From assembly GCF_014633365.1 (NCBI RefSeq), contig NC_068349.1, positions 15,638,753 through 15,702,752 on the forward strand: a stretch of DNA of 64,000 bases, given 5' to 3'. Of the stretch, positions 12,171 to 25,948 are shown in pieces. The notes under the pieces are model-generated. The model saw only the letters and a list, made by a program, of their open reading frames with translations, was not told the origin of the DNA and did not search any database. The stretch comes from Diospyros lotus. Its lineage: Eukaryota; Streptophyta; Magnoliopsida; Ericales; Ebenaceae. The translations under genes and the position numbers were made by a program. The stretch's first letter is position 1, and each line of letters starts with the position of its first letter.

Positions 12171-13593
12171 AAATAATTTGATACTATAATATATATATAT
12201 ATATTTAAGAAAAACACTTTTTTTGTTAATCACCAAAAATACTATAATTTGTATATTGAAAATTCTCTTTTTATTAATCATCAAAACTTAATTAATATGA
12301 TCTAGTTGGCTCAACACCTTCCCTGTGGACTCCACCTTTACGTCGTGTAAACACCCCTAGAGGGGCGACAGGGCGCACCATGACCCTGTTTCCACGTGAG
12401 CCTTATTGTTGTCTTCCAACTGATACTGCCTTCCAGTAATAATTATGCCTTCTAAAACGCTGCAAGAATTCGAACATCTGATACTCTTGTTATTCTCCAT
12501 ATGCTTTACCGTTGTGCCAAATTGTTTGCTATGATTTAAGGGAGAGTTTTAAGTTTAAGTTTGTGAATATTCTTGAAATTTTGTTTATAAAACATTTACT
12601 ATAAATCATATCAAAATTTGTTTATTAAGGAATTTTTAATTTGGAAAACCGAAAGATCCTTAAGTTTGGGTTGTGAATATTTTTAAAAGTTGAGTTATGT
12701 GAAATTCTTCAAAATATTTGGTTTATTAGTATAAAAAACTATTTTTCTAAAAACTCAAAAGTCAAAAGCCTAATAAAAAGTGATGCCAAGATCACCAAAA
12801 ATGAGTTGTGTTTGCAAGTTATACATAACACTTGAAGCTTTTTTATGGCTAAGGAAAAAATCCATACCATACAAAGTCAAAGTGCAGCCAAAAACTCAAA
12901 AAATTGGATGAGTTTTTAACTTAAAAACAGCTTATAACTTTTCAACCAAACACTTGGGTTACACACTTAGTTGATTGCAAATTGTTTCTATTTGAGTATA
13001 AACAAAACTTAGTCGATTACAAACTTTATTTACTCAAATAAAGATAAAAAATACTCGATTACAAACTCTTTGTACTCAAGTAACATTGTGCTGAAACTTA
13101 AACTTAGCTAGTATTTTTTAATTATTTAAAAAAAATTAACTGTTAAACGAATCGTTACAAGTGCATTTAATGCATTGTTTTAACTATTAAAACTCTAAAA
13201 TTACTTTAAATTTTCTCACATTCTTTTATCTTGTTTTTTGAATATTCTAATGATTATTTTGAGGTGAGAAAAAACTATTTTTTGCAAATATTACTCTCCT
13301 GCCAACAAGTATAAAAAAGAGAAGAGGCTAAAGAAAAAGTTGTTGTTATTAAAATTCTTCTTACTCCTACCTCAAGCAAAAGAGCCCTCAAAACATTCAT
13401 CTTATATTAGAAAAATAGAGAGAGTGTTCTTATCTTCACATCTTTTTTAATCTCTCTTTTCTTTGTAAGAAGTTATTTTCCTTATTTGATTTTGATCTCG
13501 TAAAAGTTTCTCAAAGTGCTTATTTTGTATACTTCACTTATCTTGTTTTAGTTAGCACTTGAGCCCTTAAAAAGTAAAGTGTAAGAGGTTTCA

Positions 13594-16296
13594 TGTAATA
13601 TCCTAGATTTTTCAAAAAGGACTCAAAAGTAATTTTAACGTGGCCATAGGTGAAATTATTAAAAGAGTTGGGACTTAAGTATAATTTTTTACAGTTATCG
13701 GTACCAAATTGACTGTAGAGAATGCTTCGGAGTGTAATTGTCCAAGGAAAATGATATGGTTTCGATGAGCATTCCGAAGTATGATTTATGGTATTAAAAG
13801 AAATCAGAATTGTGACGATTTTCAGTACAGCTAATATACAGTTTCGATTCAGGCTGAAAAATTTAATCATCGTAGGGGATTCCCGAGAAATCAATGAAAC
13901 CCTAGGGGGGCTCCGATTTTTCGTAAAAATCAACCCTGAAGTGATTTCAGGATGAAATAAGGGTTCGGTGAGGGCGCAATGATAAAATCGTCCTTATCAA
14001 GTAGGTCATGAGTTATTAATTTTGAATTTTCAGTATTGTAATGCAAATAAATTTGATGTCTGAGGATGTAAATGCAGTTAATGAACTTTACAGGTAAAAT
14101 AAAGATGAAATTGAGGTTTCAATATGTAATTTTATATATAAAATATAATATATGTATATAATATATATATATGTGTGTGTGCGCCTGTGAAGCGGGCAAG
14201 TTGCAACAATTATTAAGGGACAAACTTTTCCCCAACTAAAGGCATTAGGATGAAAAATTAAAGATAATCCGGAGCAATTGTCGGCAAAAAATCTAGAACA
14301 ATTGTTGAGAGATAAGGCTATATAAGACACACACACTTATATATATATATATATATAAATATGTGTGTGATGTATAATATATATGTGCTGTATAATTTGG
14401 AAATGGCAGAAGAAGCCATGGCTGAGAGTTGCAGCGAGAAAGAGAGAGGCCGAGAGCTCAAAGAGATCAGGAGAGAGAGGTAGGAGCAATGCTGGTGGTC
14501 GGAGGTAGCTACAAGGAAGGCTGGAGGCAGCCTAATCGGATCGTTGTAGCCACAAGCGACCATAGCCGCAAGCTCCAACCAGGCCGAGGCAGCGGCCATG
14601 GTCGACGTGAAACGAGGCCACAGGCGGAGCAGCTCGCAGTGATAGCGGCCGGTGGTGGTCTCAGTGGGCTGCAACCAAGAAGCCTTGGTGGCCAGCGATG
14701 ATGACTGGAAGAAACTGAAACAGCAATGGCCGATCGGCCATGGCATGGCCTCGGTTGGTCGCGAGGCAGGGGTCAGCTGGAGGGGCCGCGAGCGGAGCAT
14801 GCATCAATGCGTTGGTGGCTACTAGGGCATGTGACGGCGGTGGTGGAGCCAGGAGTAGCAGCGGCGGTGCCTTGTTCGCGTGGGAGTTGCAAACGCAGGA
14901 AGAAGAATAAGAAGAAGAAGAAGAGTAGAAAAATTATGGAAAAAATCGAGAAAAATATACAAATTTTTTGGAAAATAGAAAATAGTGATTTATTAATATT
15001 ATGGAGATTTTGGTGAGAAAAATGGGTCAGGCACACATTTCGAGGTCAAGGTACACATATCGAGGAAGCTTGAGAGGCTAAGTCAAGCTGAGTAAAATTT
15101 CTTATAAAATTTCAAAAATTTAGGAATGTTGTGTTATGAATTGTTATAGTGTAATATTTAAGAAAATAATTAAGAAATATTTAGTTTTGATTTATTGAGG
15201 AAAAATAGAAAGAAATAGAGAGAAAATTAAAGAAATTTCAAGAAATTATGAAAAAATAAGTTTTAATACTTATTTAAATAAATATGATGATTAGGGTGCT
15301 TTAAGGGTTAAGTTGAAATGACTTGTGCGAATTTCTAGGTTAGCACTCAAATCGAGATGATACACGTATTTCTAGGTAAGGCATGAATATCGATAAAGCC
15401 GATAAGCTGAGAAGGTAAGCGATACTTCCCAACTGAATTTACTTTTATGAAAATGTTTGGTTTGTAAGTTGTTCGACCCCAAAATCTGATTTTAAATAAA
15501 TGATTTTATCATGTTGTCATGCCTTGATATGAGTATGTCATATAGATTGCATTTACATGTCTTGATTTATGAAATATGCATAAGAGCATGATGAGATTCA
15601 CAATCATATGTTGCATGGGTTTGGGATTAGGTACTAGCGTCATTTTGCCAAGGGTGCACCCATACACCCCGGTCTGGCAGGGAGATTGGAAAAATGGTGG
15701 GTAATCTTAAGGTGTAGTCGACCCAAACATGAGAGTTATGATGTTATGATATTTGCATACATACATGAGCATTAAATGTTTTGTTCCCTTACTTAGATTA
15801 TTCATTATCTAACTTGAGCTTTGCCCCTAAAATATTCAAATGTTCCAGATGAAGATTGTAGCAGAAACGAGGATGAATGATGCATGAAATGGCACTTAGC
15901 AAAGTGCATGATAAGTTGTATGATGAGTTTAATGTATGTTATGTAGCTCATGTATTTAAGTTCTGCTACTTCAAATTCTGAACGTTTTGAGGACTGATGA
16001 TGTAGAACCCTATTTAGGGTTAATGTTAGTTGAGAACTTATGTTATGTATTAAGTCATGTTGAGAAATTTATGTTCCCGTGATGTAAGAACTAATTTATG
16101 ATTAATGTTATGGTGTTAGGTTTGATTCTAGCTTCCGCATTTGATATTTATGATGATTCTCCTTGGAGATAAATGAATGGAAATTCTGGGATGGATAAGA
16201 GCAATGATATGGTTTAGTCTTAGTTTTATATAAAAAAAAATTTATTATTCTAGAATTGTCCCAAGTTATAACGCGCTCGAAAAATAGGGTGTTACA
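13594..16296 (+). mobile_element. Solo LTR, 2.7 kb
   Basis: It starts TGTAATATCC and ends GGGTGTTACA. The flanks TTTCA (13589-13593) and TTCCA (16297-16301) form a one-mismatch 5-bp target duplication. Starts and ends of the TGTAA...TTACA type are usual for long gypsy LTRs. Open frames inside (for example 14318-14800 and 14429-14701) come from a GC-rich patch and resemble no known protein. There is no internal region, so this is a solo LTR. (TA)n lies at about 14140-14190 and 14340-14360. Confidence 0.7.
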
Positions 16297-16650
16297 TTCC
16301 AGCTGCTCCTCATAAAAATTGTTTGTATCCAATTATTACTGAGCTATTAAAAAACAAAGGTCATAACTGATCCTGAAAAAACTATAATGGATTTTTGAAA
16401 TCCTTAATGAGAATCTAAGAGAGCGGAGTAAGCTGGTTAAGCCGAACTATTATAAAATTTTGTGTACTGCATTATTTATTTCAACATTTCATTTTAGCAA
16501 GTTAGGTTTTTATTTTCAGCATTCAAAGTTTACAGTCATAGCTATATAATTTGATCTTGTAAAGCTCATTCTCTTTCATATCATATTTGCATCATATTTT
16601 CTTTAAACAACAAGGGTTAAAGCTTTTAATAAACTCTCTTATATCTGTCT
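16297..16650 (+). repeat. LTR-like leader sequence, right half of an element split by the solo LTR
   Basis: GTAAGCTGGTTAAGCCGAAC followed by TATAAAATTTTGTGTACTGC resembles the transcribed part of plant copia LTRs. Together with about 12770-13593 it probably forms one LTR interrupted by the 13594-16296 insertion. Its outer borders were not found and no coding sequence is present. Confidence 0.35.
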
Positions 16651-16659
16651 TCCAAAAGT

Positions 16660-17931
16660 TCTATAAGGTCAAACAGTTTCTTTTCACACGGAGCCTTTAA
16701 ATCTAAAAAGTTTTTGAAGTACCCAATTTACCTTTTTCTTGTGTATATATATTTTTTTACAAGATGGATCTCATAGAGTGTCCCTAGTTCGCATGGTAGG
16801 GCCTCAATAAGCTGACATAAAATGGTAGATAGATCTTTAAGAAATTAGGCAAGGATAATCATTAGGAAACCTTGCCCATCTTAGCTAACACCGAGTATGG
16901 TCCTTTATACTTTCAAATCAACCATTTGTTCAACTTATTAAAAGCTTTAAACTATAAGGGTTTACCTTAACCATCACTAAGTCACCAGACTAGGATACCA
17001 CCTCCAATCATTTTTGATCCCTGAACTTCTTTATCTTTCTAGCATCCTTGACAAGATAGGTTAGGGTCTTGTCTGCCTTTTCCTATTAAGAGGTCACTAT
17101 GTTGTACACTTCTTGACTACATCCCTTATATTGCACCTCCACATGGTTGGAGTCAGAGGGGGGGGGGGGGAGGGGTTGTTAACCTATAGCAATCTCAATA
17201 GGGCTCTTCCTTATAGATGCATTATGTTGCAGGTTATGAGAAAATTGTGCATGCACTTATTAGCATTAAAAAAATGTCATAGGTAACAATCCAACAATGT
17301 ATTCAACTACTTTCTCTAACCATTAGTCTAAGGGTGAAAATTAGTGAAGTGTAGCTACAACCCAAGGAGCTTAAACCGCTTGATCCATAATTGTCTAGTA
17401 AATTGAGGATCTTTGTCACTGATAATCATTATAGTTAGGTAGTGTTGGAATAAAAATGTTGTACTTTGAGAACTAGTCCACCATGATGAGTATAGCTCTA
17501 TATTTGTCCACCTTGGGTAATCCTAAGATGAAATCCAAGGAGACACTTTCCCATGACTACTCTAAGATGGGTACTAGGTCCAATAATCCCCTAGGGAACT
17601 GGTGTCCCAACTTGTCCTATTGGCACACTAAACACATCTTCACACACATCTCTACCTTATCCTACAATTATGGCTAATAAGAAGATTTCTCGATCAAGGC
17701 TCTTATCTTTCTTTAACTTGGAAGACTGACCTACCAAGTGTCATGGCATTCTTTGATGAGGTTCCATCATAGGTTTCCTTACTTTGGGACATAGACCCAC
17801 AATTTCCTAGTGTAGATCACCCTATCCTGCCCTTAAAATTGTTAAGTCTTCTTCTATTAAGTCAAGTCCATAATTTGTGGTCACTAAGTCATAGGACGTC
17901 CTTTCTCAAATCTAGGTCAACATCTCCTCTT
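16660..17931 (-). pseudogene. Ty3/gypsy integrase region, decayed (chromovirus type)
   Basis: Reading on the minus strand, several pol landmarks appear in order but in shifting frames. First is a zinc-binding HHCC-like stretch with LIKECHDT and CLVCQ. Next is the integrase core VSLDFILGLPKVDKYRAIL then MVD-FSKY. Last is a C-terminal GDLVMVK/KGPYSVLAKMGKVS/LRPYHA region. Many stops and frameshifts show it is dead. A C-run lies at about 17160. It is the 3' part of the element whose gag-RT part lies at 26358-29167; the two are separated by two later LTR insertions. Confidence 0.8.
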
Positions 17932-17936
17932 GTTTC

Positions 17937-19631
17937 TGTTAGTTCTATGTAATGGCAGAAATATCCCAAGAGGGGGGGTGAATTGGGATTTGGGTGATTT
18001 TAGACAAACTTGACGAATTTTAGCTAAGCAGGATACCAGGTTTCGAAACCTGAAGAAGTACGTTTCGAAACTGACCTCTCTGTTAAGTATGTTTCGAAAC
18101 ACAGGTGACTATGTTTCGAAATCTTACTCACTGGAAGGTATGTTTCGAAACCAATTGCAGTATGTTTCGAAACCTTGTTCTCTAGTTAGCTTATTTTGAA
18201 ACTTCTTTTACTTTTGAAAAATGATTCTTTTGAGTGCACTGATATCACTAATAAATCAATAGGACGAACAAGACACGAGCACACGAGATTTATAGTGGTT
18301 CAGCACCTGCCTACTCCACTACCTTCAAGCTTACCCACTTGAAGGATTTTCAACCACAATCACTTTTACTTAGTGATCAACACACCAAGGGTTTTACCAC
18401 GATTCACCCTAAAACCTTACACGGTGAGTTTTTTATGGCTTAACTCAAACCTTCACCACAATGAGCTTTTTCGGGATAAACTCGAACCTTACAACTTGTG
18501 AGTTTTAGGCTTAACTCAAACCTTTACAACTTTAAATGAGATAAGTAAAATTTATCTCTTACAGCCCAATGGATTTGCGTAATGAAAACGACTTACCAAA
18601 ACTCGGCTGTACAAACCTCTTTGGTTGAAGATTGGAGAGTATAGATGAAAGAATGCTTGTAGCTTGCTTCTCCTTTTTCACTTCACACAGCACACTTTGA
18701 AGATGGATACAAAGGATCTTCGTAGAAGCCCTTCTAAACTGTTTTCATTCACAAGTGCTTGTGAGTACAACTTGTGTCTTTTTTGAGTATAGATAGATAA
18801 GTGCTCGTCTCTTTCTTGTCTTGAGTGTGGTGTGTATCTTTGCATCTTGAGGATCTGCTATATATGTGTTGGAAAGCAAAGTTTTGACTTAAAATAGCCG
18901 TTAGAGACAAGTTCAGGAAAGTAGGTTTCGAAACATACATACTGTATTTCGAAACATCAAAGAACTAGACCAAGGTTTCAAAACATGACCCTTAGGTTTC
19001 CAAACATCACAGCTTCCAGCTGGACAAAGCACTTAGACACACAGACAAGTGGGAGACAAGATTCTTAAGGAATCTTATGGACATTTGAATATAAAATAGG
19101 TCTCCACTCAACCATTTAATAAATCAATTTGCAAGGCATGGAGAAAACATTTTAAACTGAATTTAAAGCCTTTTTTTTTAAGTAAATGTTCAGCTCCCAT
19201 GCTACATTATTTTGAAAAGATTCTACTGACATATAGTCAGAAGTTTCGAAACATAGATGAGAGGTTTCAAAACATGCTTAAAAAAAAACTTCTTTGAAAA
19301 ACATGAAGCAACTTATAAACGATTGAATGTTCTGCAGGCAGAGACTTAGGTTTCGAAACATGATAGGGTAGGTTTCGAAACATGCTTCTTAAAATCAGTA
19401 TAGGTTTCGAAACATGATATGCAGATTTTGCAAACAATGAAACCTATAAGAACAGTGTTTCGAAACATGGACACTTGGTTTCGAAACATCATACAAGCAT
19501 TTGGATTCTTTCAAACATACAAGGTTTCGCGCCTAAAATCTCTTTATGCATTGTTTCGAAATATGAATTTCTTCAAAGACAAATTTCACAACAAACACTT
19601 TTTCTCATATACCAAAAAATATGATACAACA
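17937..19631 (+). mobile_element. Solo LTR with TTTCGAAA palindrome clusters
   Basis: It starts TGTTAGTTC and ends ACAACA. The flanks GTTTC (17932-17936) and GTTCC (19632-19636) form a one-mismatch 5-bp duplication. It interrupts the gypsy element between RNase H and integrase. About fifteen exact TTTCGAAA octamers occur in two clusters (18040-18170 and 18925-19560), many inside GGTTTCGAAACATG, plus several decayed copies. Near the start it has the AAGAGGGGGGGTGAATTGGG phrase and a later ATTTATAGTGGTTC phrase found in many plant copia LTRs. Non-coding. Confidence 0.75.
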
Positions 19632-19636
19632 GTTCC

Positions 19637-19861
19637 AAGCAGACTAGGGCTAACTTTGCCTTTTTTTCTTAGTGCATTTGCCACCACATTGATATGCCCT
19701 AGTTTATACTCCAAGTCATAGTAGAACTCAATTAGGAAATCCTACCATTGTACCTAGTTAAGAGTTAGCTTCTTTTAGGACTAAAACTAGCTAGTACATT
19801 ATCTATATGGTTCGGGACATGTGATCCCAACAAGTAGTGCCTCCAGGTCTGTAGCCAATGA
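19637..19861 (-). pseudogene. Ty3/gypsy RNase H C-terminal piece
   Basis: On the minus strand the piece encodes, in shifting frames, LQTWRHYLLGSH and NHIDNVLASF, then FYYDLEYKLGHINVVANAL. These are the RNase H and tether motifs of plant chromoviruses (usually TWRHYLLG, TDNVATSYF and LEYKPGxANVVADALSRK). It is the short bridge between the two LTR insertions at 17937-19631 and 19867-26352. Confidence 0.8.
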
Positions 19862-21048
19862 ATCACTGATAAGGCTTAATTGTATGCATATTTTTATCTA
19901 ATTTTCATCTTAATCTTGTGTTATTTTTTCTACAAAAAATGTGTGTTTATATGAATTTTATATTATTTTAATATTTTTTTAGGAACCCGATAAAGGATAT
20001 AAAAAGAAAAAAAAAGATATTATAAATTAATTTATAAAGTTAATTCCTAAATTAATATTATAATATAAATAAAAAATGAATTATTTAATTACTAATAATT
20101 AAATATATATTATATTAGATATTAGATATTATTATATTATATAAATATATTATAATTCCAATTGAAGATTCCATAATTGAAGCAACAAATTGAGAAGTCC
20201 AATTCAATTTGAAGATTGAAGGCTAGGGCATGTGATATATAATATAATATAATAAAATATTAGAGGAAGTCAAATTGGAATGGGACTCAAGCTATGACGG
20301 CCGTGCACATCCTCTCTCTCTATATATATTATTATATTGGATTGAAAGAATGGAGATTTGAAATTTTGGAAATTGAATGGAAGCAGTGCAGCGGCAGGAT
20401 AGAACGAAAGAATTGGAGGCCGCATAAAAAAAAGGCAAGTAAGGAGGCACAATACGATCAAAAGCTGTTTCACATCTGGGCAAGAAACATTTTTCTCCTT
20501 TCAATTTAAGTGTTTATTTTTATTTTAATAATATTTAGCTAAATTATTTTAGATAGGGTTTGGATGGATTTTAATTTTGATACTATGTGATTATTTGTTT
20601 AGCTTGATTCAAAAGTCGAATATTATTTGCACGAGAAATTTATATTGTTGTGTTTAATATTTGGCCACATTTTAATGATTTAATGATTTATGCATGATTA
20701 ATTAAAGGATTATTATAAATTAGATCCATAGGCAATATAAATCACATGCTTGACTATGATATCAAGAGATGATTAGCTCATGTGTGACAATCGAGGAAGC
20801 TTAGTGAGTAAATCCTCTTCTAAGATTAGAGGTTTCCAAAGAAATTAATGCTTATTTATTCTTTTGACATCTACTTAGAAATTTGACGGTGAAATTGAAT
20901 TAATAAAGGATTAGTATGACTTGAGAAAACTTATTAATTAATTGAAAAAAAATCCACCATCACATGCAAATAATTATTAAAATATTGTAAGGGTATTTTT
21001 GGTTTTGAATAAGATTGAATAGATAATTCCTTAACCTAGATTAAATGA

Positions 21049-21217
21049 TATTGAGTTATATGGTTATATTTATATAATACACCTAGGGTTAATCTTATGT
21101 TAGAGCCCATGGCCAATGGCCCGTTGTATTTTGTATATATATATAGGTGTATAGTTTATGAGTTTAATGAATAGGATATACATATTAACATGTAGGGTTT
21201 TCTTCCTAAGCTTCACA
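21049..21217 (+). repeat. Copia 5' LTR
   Basis: It runs from TATTGAGTTATATGG (the first G of the usual TG is changed) to CTAAGCTTCACA. A TATATATATA stretch upstream of GGTGTATAG may be the TATA region. Its partner is at 25949-26121. Confidence 0.92.
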
Positions 21218-21230
21218 TGGTATTAGAGCC
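21218..21230 (+). other. Copia primer-binding site (initiator Met tRNA type)
   Basis: TGGTATTAGAGCC directly follows the 5' LTR. It differs by one base from the usual TGGTATCAGAGCC. Confidence 0.9.
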
Positions 21231-21783
21231 AAAATACAAACCCTAACCGCCGCTGCCGCTGCCACCCACATCACTAATGACCACCGTCGGTCGCGTCGCC
21301 ACCGACTGCTGTAGCTTGCCATGCCACTGCCATCACCATCCACTATGTTCCCACCGCTTGTGCTACTAGTCTGCAGTGGTTCTTCACCGTCTGGGCACCG
21401 ATCACACGAATAGCCACCGCCGTTGTGTTCACCGGCCTCCGATCTGTAAAAAACAGAGGCCCATAGCCGTTGCCACTACCACATGCCACCTTTCTCGCAA
21501 TTTTCACGGAGATATTTTTGCTTCGATCTCTCTCTCCAGTGCTCTGATCGCAACGCTGTCTTCACCATTGGACTTGCCCCTTTCAGTTCATCCCAGTCTC
21601 GATGGTTTTGTCACCATCCACTGCCATCCACCGCAGTCGGTCACCAGCATCTGTTGTCTATCGTCGCTCCAACACACCTCCATGCTTTATTCTTTGTGTT
21701 GGATCATCTAGCCTTTCTTTTTGGCTTATTTAACCCCTTTTGTTTCAAATATGTTCATCTTGTAGGGCTCCCTTTTGTCTAAC

Positions 21784-24700
21784 ATGGCTGGTACCAGTAA
21801 ATCTGGCTCCTTCTTTGGTATTCTGTCTCCCTCTCCAGCCATTGCTACTAAAAAGTTGATGGGCAGTTCTAATTATATCTCTTGGTCCAAGGCAGTTTAA
21901 CTATGGTGTATGGGTCAAGTTTTATAGAATCATCTAACTACCAAGGTCGAGAATGTGACCACAGATAAAATTGTGTGGTAGAAAGATGATGCTCTGTTGT
22001 GCAGTCTCTTGTGGCAGTCAATTGATCATTATCTTCATCCGATCTATACTAATTATACCACGTGCTGTGAATTGTGGGCTTAGGACAAGGCGCTATACAC
22101 TAATGACATTCAACGCCTGTATTTAGTGGTGTCTAATCTACTCATTTTATGACAACAGGGTCTGACTTTTCTTGATTTTCTTAGTCGGATGGCCTTTATT
22201 AAAGCTGAATTTAACTCCTTATTACCTACTGGTAAGACTGCAATAGAAGATCTAGCTCAGCGAGATAAGTTCTTCATGGTGTGTACTCTTGTTGCCATTA
22301 GTTCTGAGCTTGCTCCTATTCGTGATCAAATTCTTGTTAGTCCTACTGTACCTACTATGGATGAAGTGTATTCTTATCTTCTTCGAGTTTCATCTGTTCC
22401 TACAGTGCCTTCCTCTTTTGTAGGTGATCATTTAGTTATGGCTTCATAAGTTTAGAGTAGTGGCGAATAGGGAAGACATTGTGGTAATCGAGGCAAACAC
22501 CCCAAGTGTAACTACTGTCACAAGTGAGGGCATACTAAGGAATAGTGTTATAAGTTGCATGGTCGCCCTCCTTGTTTTAATGTTGCTTATCTTGATGGTT
22601 CTCAATCTGAGTCCTTTGATGGTCATCCATCGCAATCTGTTCTTCTCACTAGGCCTGACTATGATGAGTATCTCAAGTATAAGACGTCCCAACAATCCTC
22701 ATCCACAATTACTTCTATCGCCCACTCTGGTGATTCCACTGTCTATCTCGGTCAATCATCCTCTTTAGGAACATGGGTCCTAGACTCAGGTGCTTCTAAC
22801 CATATTTCTGGTAATCCCCATTTGTTCTCTCATTTTACTAATTCTATTTCTTTACCTTTTGTAACATTAGCCAATGGGTTCAAAGCGGTTGCTAAAGCTG
22901 TTGGCACTGTCAAACCCTTACCTTCTCTACCTTTAGATTTTGTCCTTTATCTTCCTCATTGTCTCTTTAATCCTATCTCTGTTAGTAAACTTACGCGTGC
23001 CTTAAATTGTTCTATCACCTTTAATGATCGTTCTATTACTATCCAGGATCGCAATGTGGGATAGATGGTTGGCGTCGGATGTGAGTCGCATGGTCTCTAT
23101 CATCTCAACCTTCCTATGTCTCCTGTTGCTTGCTCGGTGACTGAGTCTCCTGCTCTTCTCCATAATCGTTTGGGACATCCTAGTTTGGCTAAGTTTCAAA
23201 AGATGGTCCCCAATTTGTCTAGTTTGTAGTCTTTTCATTGTGAGTTTTGTTAACTTGGAAAATGGTCTCGCATTTCTTTTCCAAAGTTCCAAAGTGTGCC
23301 AATAATCGGGCTATGTCCCTGTTTGCTTTAGTTCATTCTGATGTCTAGGGTCTTAGTCGTGTCGTGTCTGTTTTGGGTTTTCAATATTTTATAACGTTTA
23401 TTGACAATTATTCTCATTGCATATAGTTATATTTAATGAAAAATCATTCTAAGTTATTCTCAATTTTTGAATCCTTTTGTGCTGAAATCAAAGCGTAATT
23501 TCATACCTATGTTCAAGTATTACGCAGTGACAATGCCCCTGAGTATTTTTCTATTCCCTTTACTACCTTTATGTCTTCTCAGGGGATCTTGCATCAGTTG
23601 TCTTGTGCCTATACACCACAGCAGAATGGGGTTGCTGAGCGTAAAAATAAACATTTGATTGAAACTGCTCGTACTCTTCTTCTACACCATCATGTCCCTT
23701 TTCGCTTTTGGGCTGAAGCTGTCCTCGCTACTTGTTATCTCATTAACATGATGCCCTTCTTGGTTCTTCAACACCAAATTCCTTACTCTTTCTTGTTTCT
23801 TGATCAACCATTATATATTCTTCCTCCCTATGTCTTTGGTTACACCTGCTTTGTCCATAACCTGTCTCAAAGTCAAGATAAATTGTCTGCTCAGTCCATC
23901 AAGTGCATTTTTCTTGGTTACTCTCGCCTTTAGAAGGGTTATCGGTGTTATTCTCCTGACACCCACCACTATTTTCTTTCGGTGGATGTTACCTTATTTG
24001 AGTCGTCTCCTTTCTACTCTTCGCCTCATTCCTAGTGTCAACCCATTTCTGAGGCAATCCCTCTTCCCTCTTCCCTCGAGTCCTCCTGCTTCTATTCTCC
24101 CTGTTCCTTCTTCTACCCCATTGTGGGTTTATTATCGGTGTCATCAGCCTTGGTCTTCTCCTGGTGAAGATGTTGTTCATTCGCCTTCTCTAGTGTCTCT
24201 TACTACTTCAGCGACTCCTGCTGCCTCACATCCTGCTCCTGTCTCTCCATCTGCTGCGGTCCTGCCTTCTGAGGATTTGCTTCCCATTGCCTTTTAGAAA
24301 GGTACCCGTTATTCTCGCAATCCTCACCCCATTTATAATTTTCTTAGCTATCACCGTCTCTTATCTCCTTTTTGTGCTTTTGTGTCTTCCTTATCCTCTA
24401 TTTTAGTACCTAAGACTGTTAGTGAGGGACTTTCTAATCCGGGGTGGCGACAAGCAATGGTGGATGAGATGACTGCTTTGCATTCCAATGGTACTTGGGA
24501 TTTGGTTCCTTTACCCCCAAGGAAATCTCTTATCGGCTGTCAATGGATCTATACTGTCAAGATGGGTCTTGATAGGAAGGTTGATCGCCTTAAAGCCCGT
24601 TTGGTTGCCAAAGGGTATACTCAGGTTTATGGTCTTGATTATGGTGACACTTTTTCTCTATTGCTAAGATGTCCTCTATGCATTTGTTTCTCTCTATAGC

Positions 24701-25941
24701 AGTTATGCGTCACTGGCCGTTGTATCAGTTTGACATTAAGAATTCCTTCTTACATGGTGAGCTTCAGGAGGAGATTTATATGGAGCAACCTCTTGGGTTT
24801 GTTGCTCAGGGGGAGTTTGGGTTGGTTTGTAAACTCTGTCACTCGTTATATAGGTTGAAGCAGTCTCCTTGAGCCTGGTTTGGTCGCTTCAGTGTTGTCA
24901 TTCAAGACTTTAGTATGACTCGTAGTGAGTTTGATCATTCAATTTTTTTATAAACACACATCACATGGGAGATATATATACTTAGTTGTTTGTGTGGATG
25001 ATATTGTTATTACAGGTAATGATCAGGATAGTATTGTTCAGTTGAAGAAATATCTTTTTCATCATTTTCAGACTAAAGACTTGGGGTTACCTAAATACTT
25101 TCTTGGCATAAAAGTTGCTTAGTCCAGTTCTGGTGTTGTTATCTCTCAACGAAAGTATGTGTTAGACATTATAAAAGAAATTGGGATACTTGATTGTAAA
25201 CCTATAGATTCTCCTATGAACCTTAATGTAAAGTTCTTACCAAGACAGGGCTTTTGTTGATACTAGGAGATATCGCAGGCTAGTCGAAAAAATTAATTAT
25301 CTCACTATCACTCGCCCATACATTTCTTTCTCAGTCAGTGTTGTCAGTTAGTTTTTACAGTCTCCTTGTGATAGCCACTGAGATGTGGTAGTCCGGATTC
25401 TCAGGTATATTAAGGGAGCTCCAGGTAGAGTACTATTGTATAAGGATGGAGGTCATACTCAAGTAGTCAGATATACTGATGTTGATTGGGCAGGTTCTCC
25501 CTCTGATAGACGGTCTACTTCAGGATATTGTGTTTTGATTGAAGGAAACCTAGTATCTAGAAAAGTAAGAAGCAGGAGGTTGTTGCTAGGTCGAGTGCAG
25601 AAGCAGAATATCGTGTTATGGCCTTGGCAACGTATGAATTTATCTTGTTAAAACAATTGCTTCAAGAGCTCAATTTTGGGGAGATATCACATATGAGATT
25701 AATTTGTGACAATCAAGCTGCATTACATATTACTTCCAATCCAGTCTTTCATAAGAGGACCAAACATATCAAGATAAATTGTCATTTCATTCGAAAGAAG
25801 ATTTTATCTAGCTGTATTACCACAGATTTTGTCAATTCCAATGACCAGTTAGCAAATGTCTTTACTAAGTCTCTCAAGGGTCCTCGAATTGAGTATATTT
25901 GTAACAAGCTTGGTGCATGTGATATATATGCTCCAACTTGA
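21784..25941 (+). pseudogene. Copia gag-pol, many stops and frameshifts
   Basis: Start ATG is at 21784-21786. Landmarks in order: gag with KLMGSSNYISW; CCHC knuckle at about 22511-22552 with internal stops; protease TWVLDSGASNHISG at about 22770; pre-integrase HNRLGHPSLAKF at about 23163; integrase with DNAPEYF and YTPQQNGVAERKN; RT with WRQAMVDEM and FDIKNSFLHGELQEEIYM; catalytic YLVVCVDDIVITGND at about 24978; RNase H YTDVDWAGSPSDRRSTSGYC at about 25470 and KHIKINCHFIRKKI. In-frame stops appear in every domain, so it makes no functional polyprotein. It has PQQNG-type integrase and VDDI-type RT, as in plant Pseudoviridae. Confidence 0.93.
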
Positions 25942-25948
25942 GGGGGAG
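25938..25948 (+). other. Copia polypurine tract
   Basis: TTGAGGGGGAG abuts the TGTTGAG start of the 3' LTR, the standard position for plus-strand priming. Confidence 0.85.

Noticed and set aside
14318..15036. Several overlapping frames of 87-160 codons
   Set aside because: GC-rich segment of the 13594-16296 solo LTR; Arg/Ser-rich translations in several frames and no family match.
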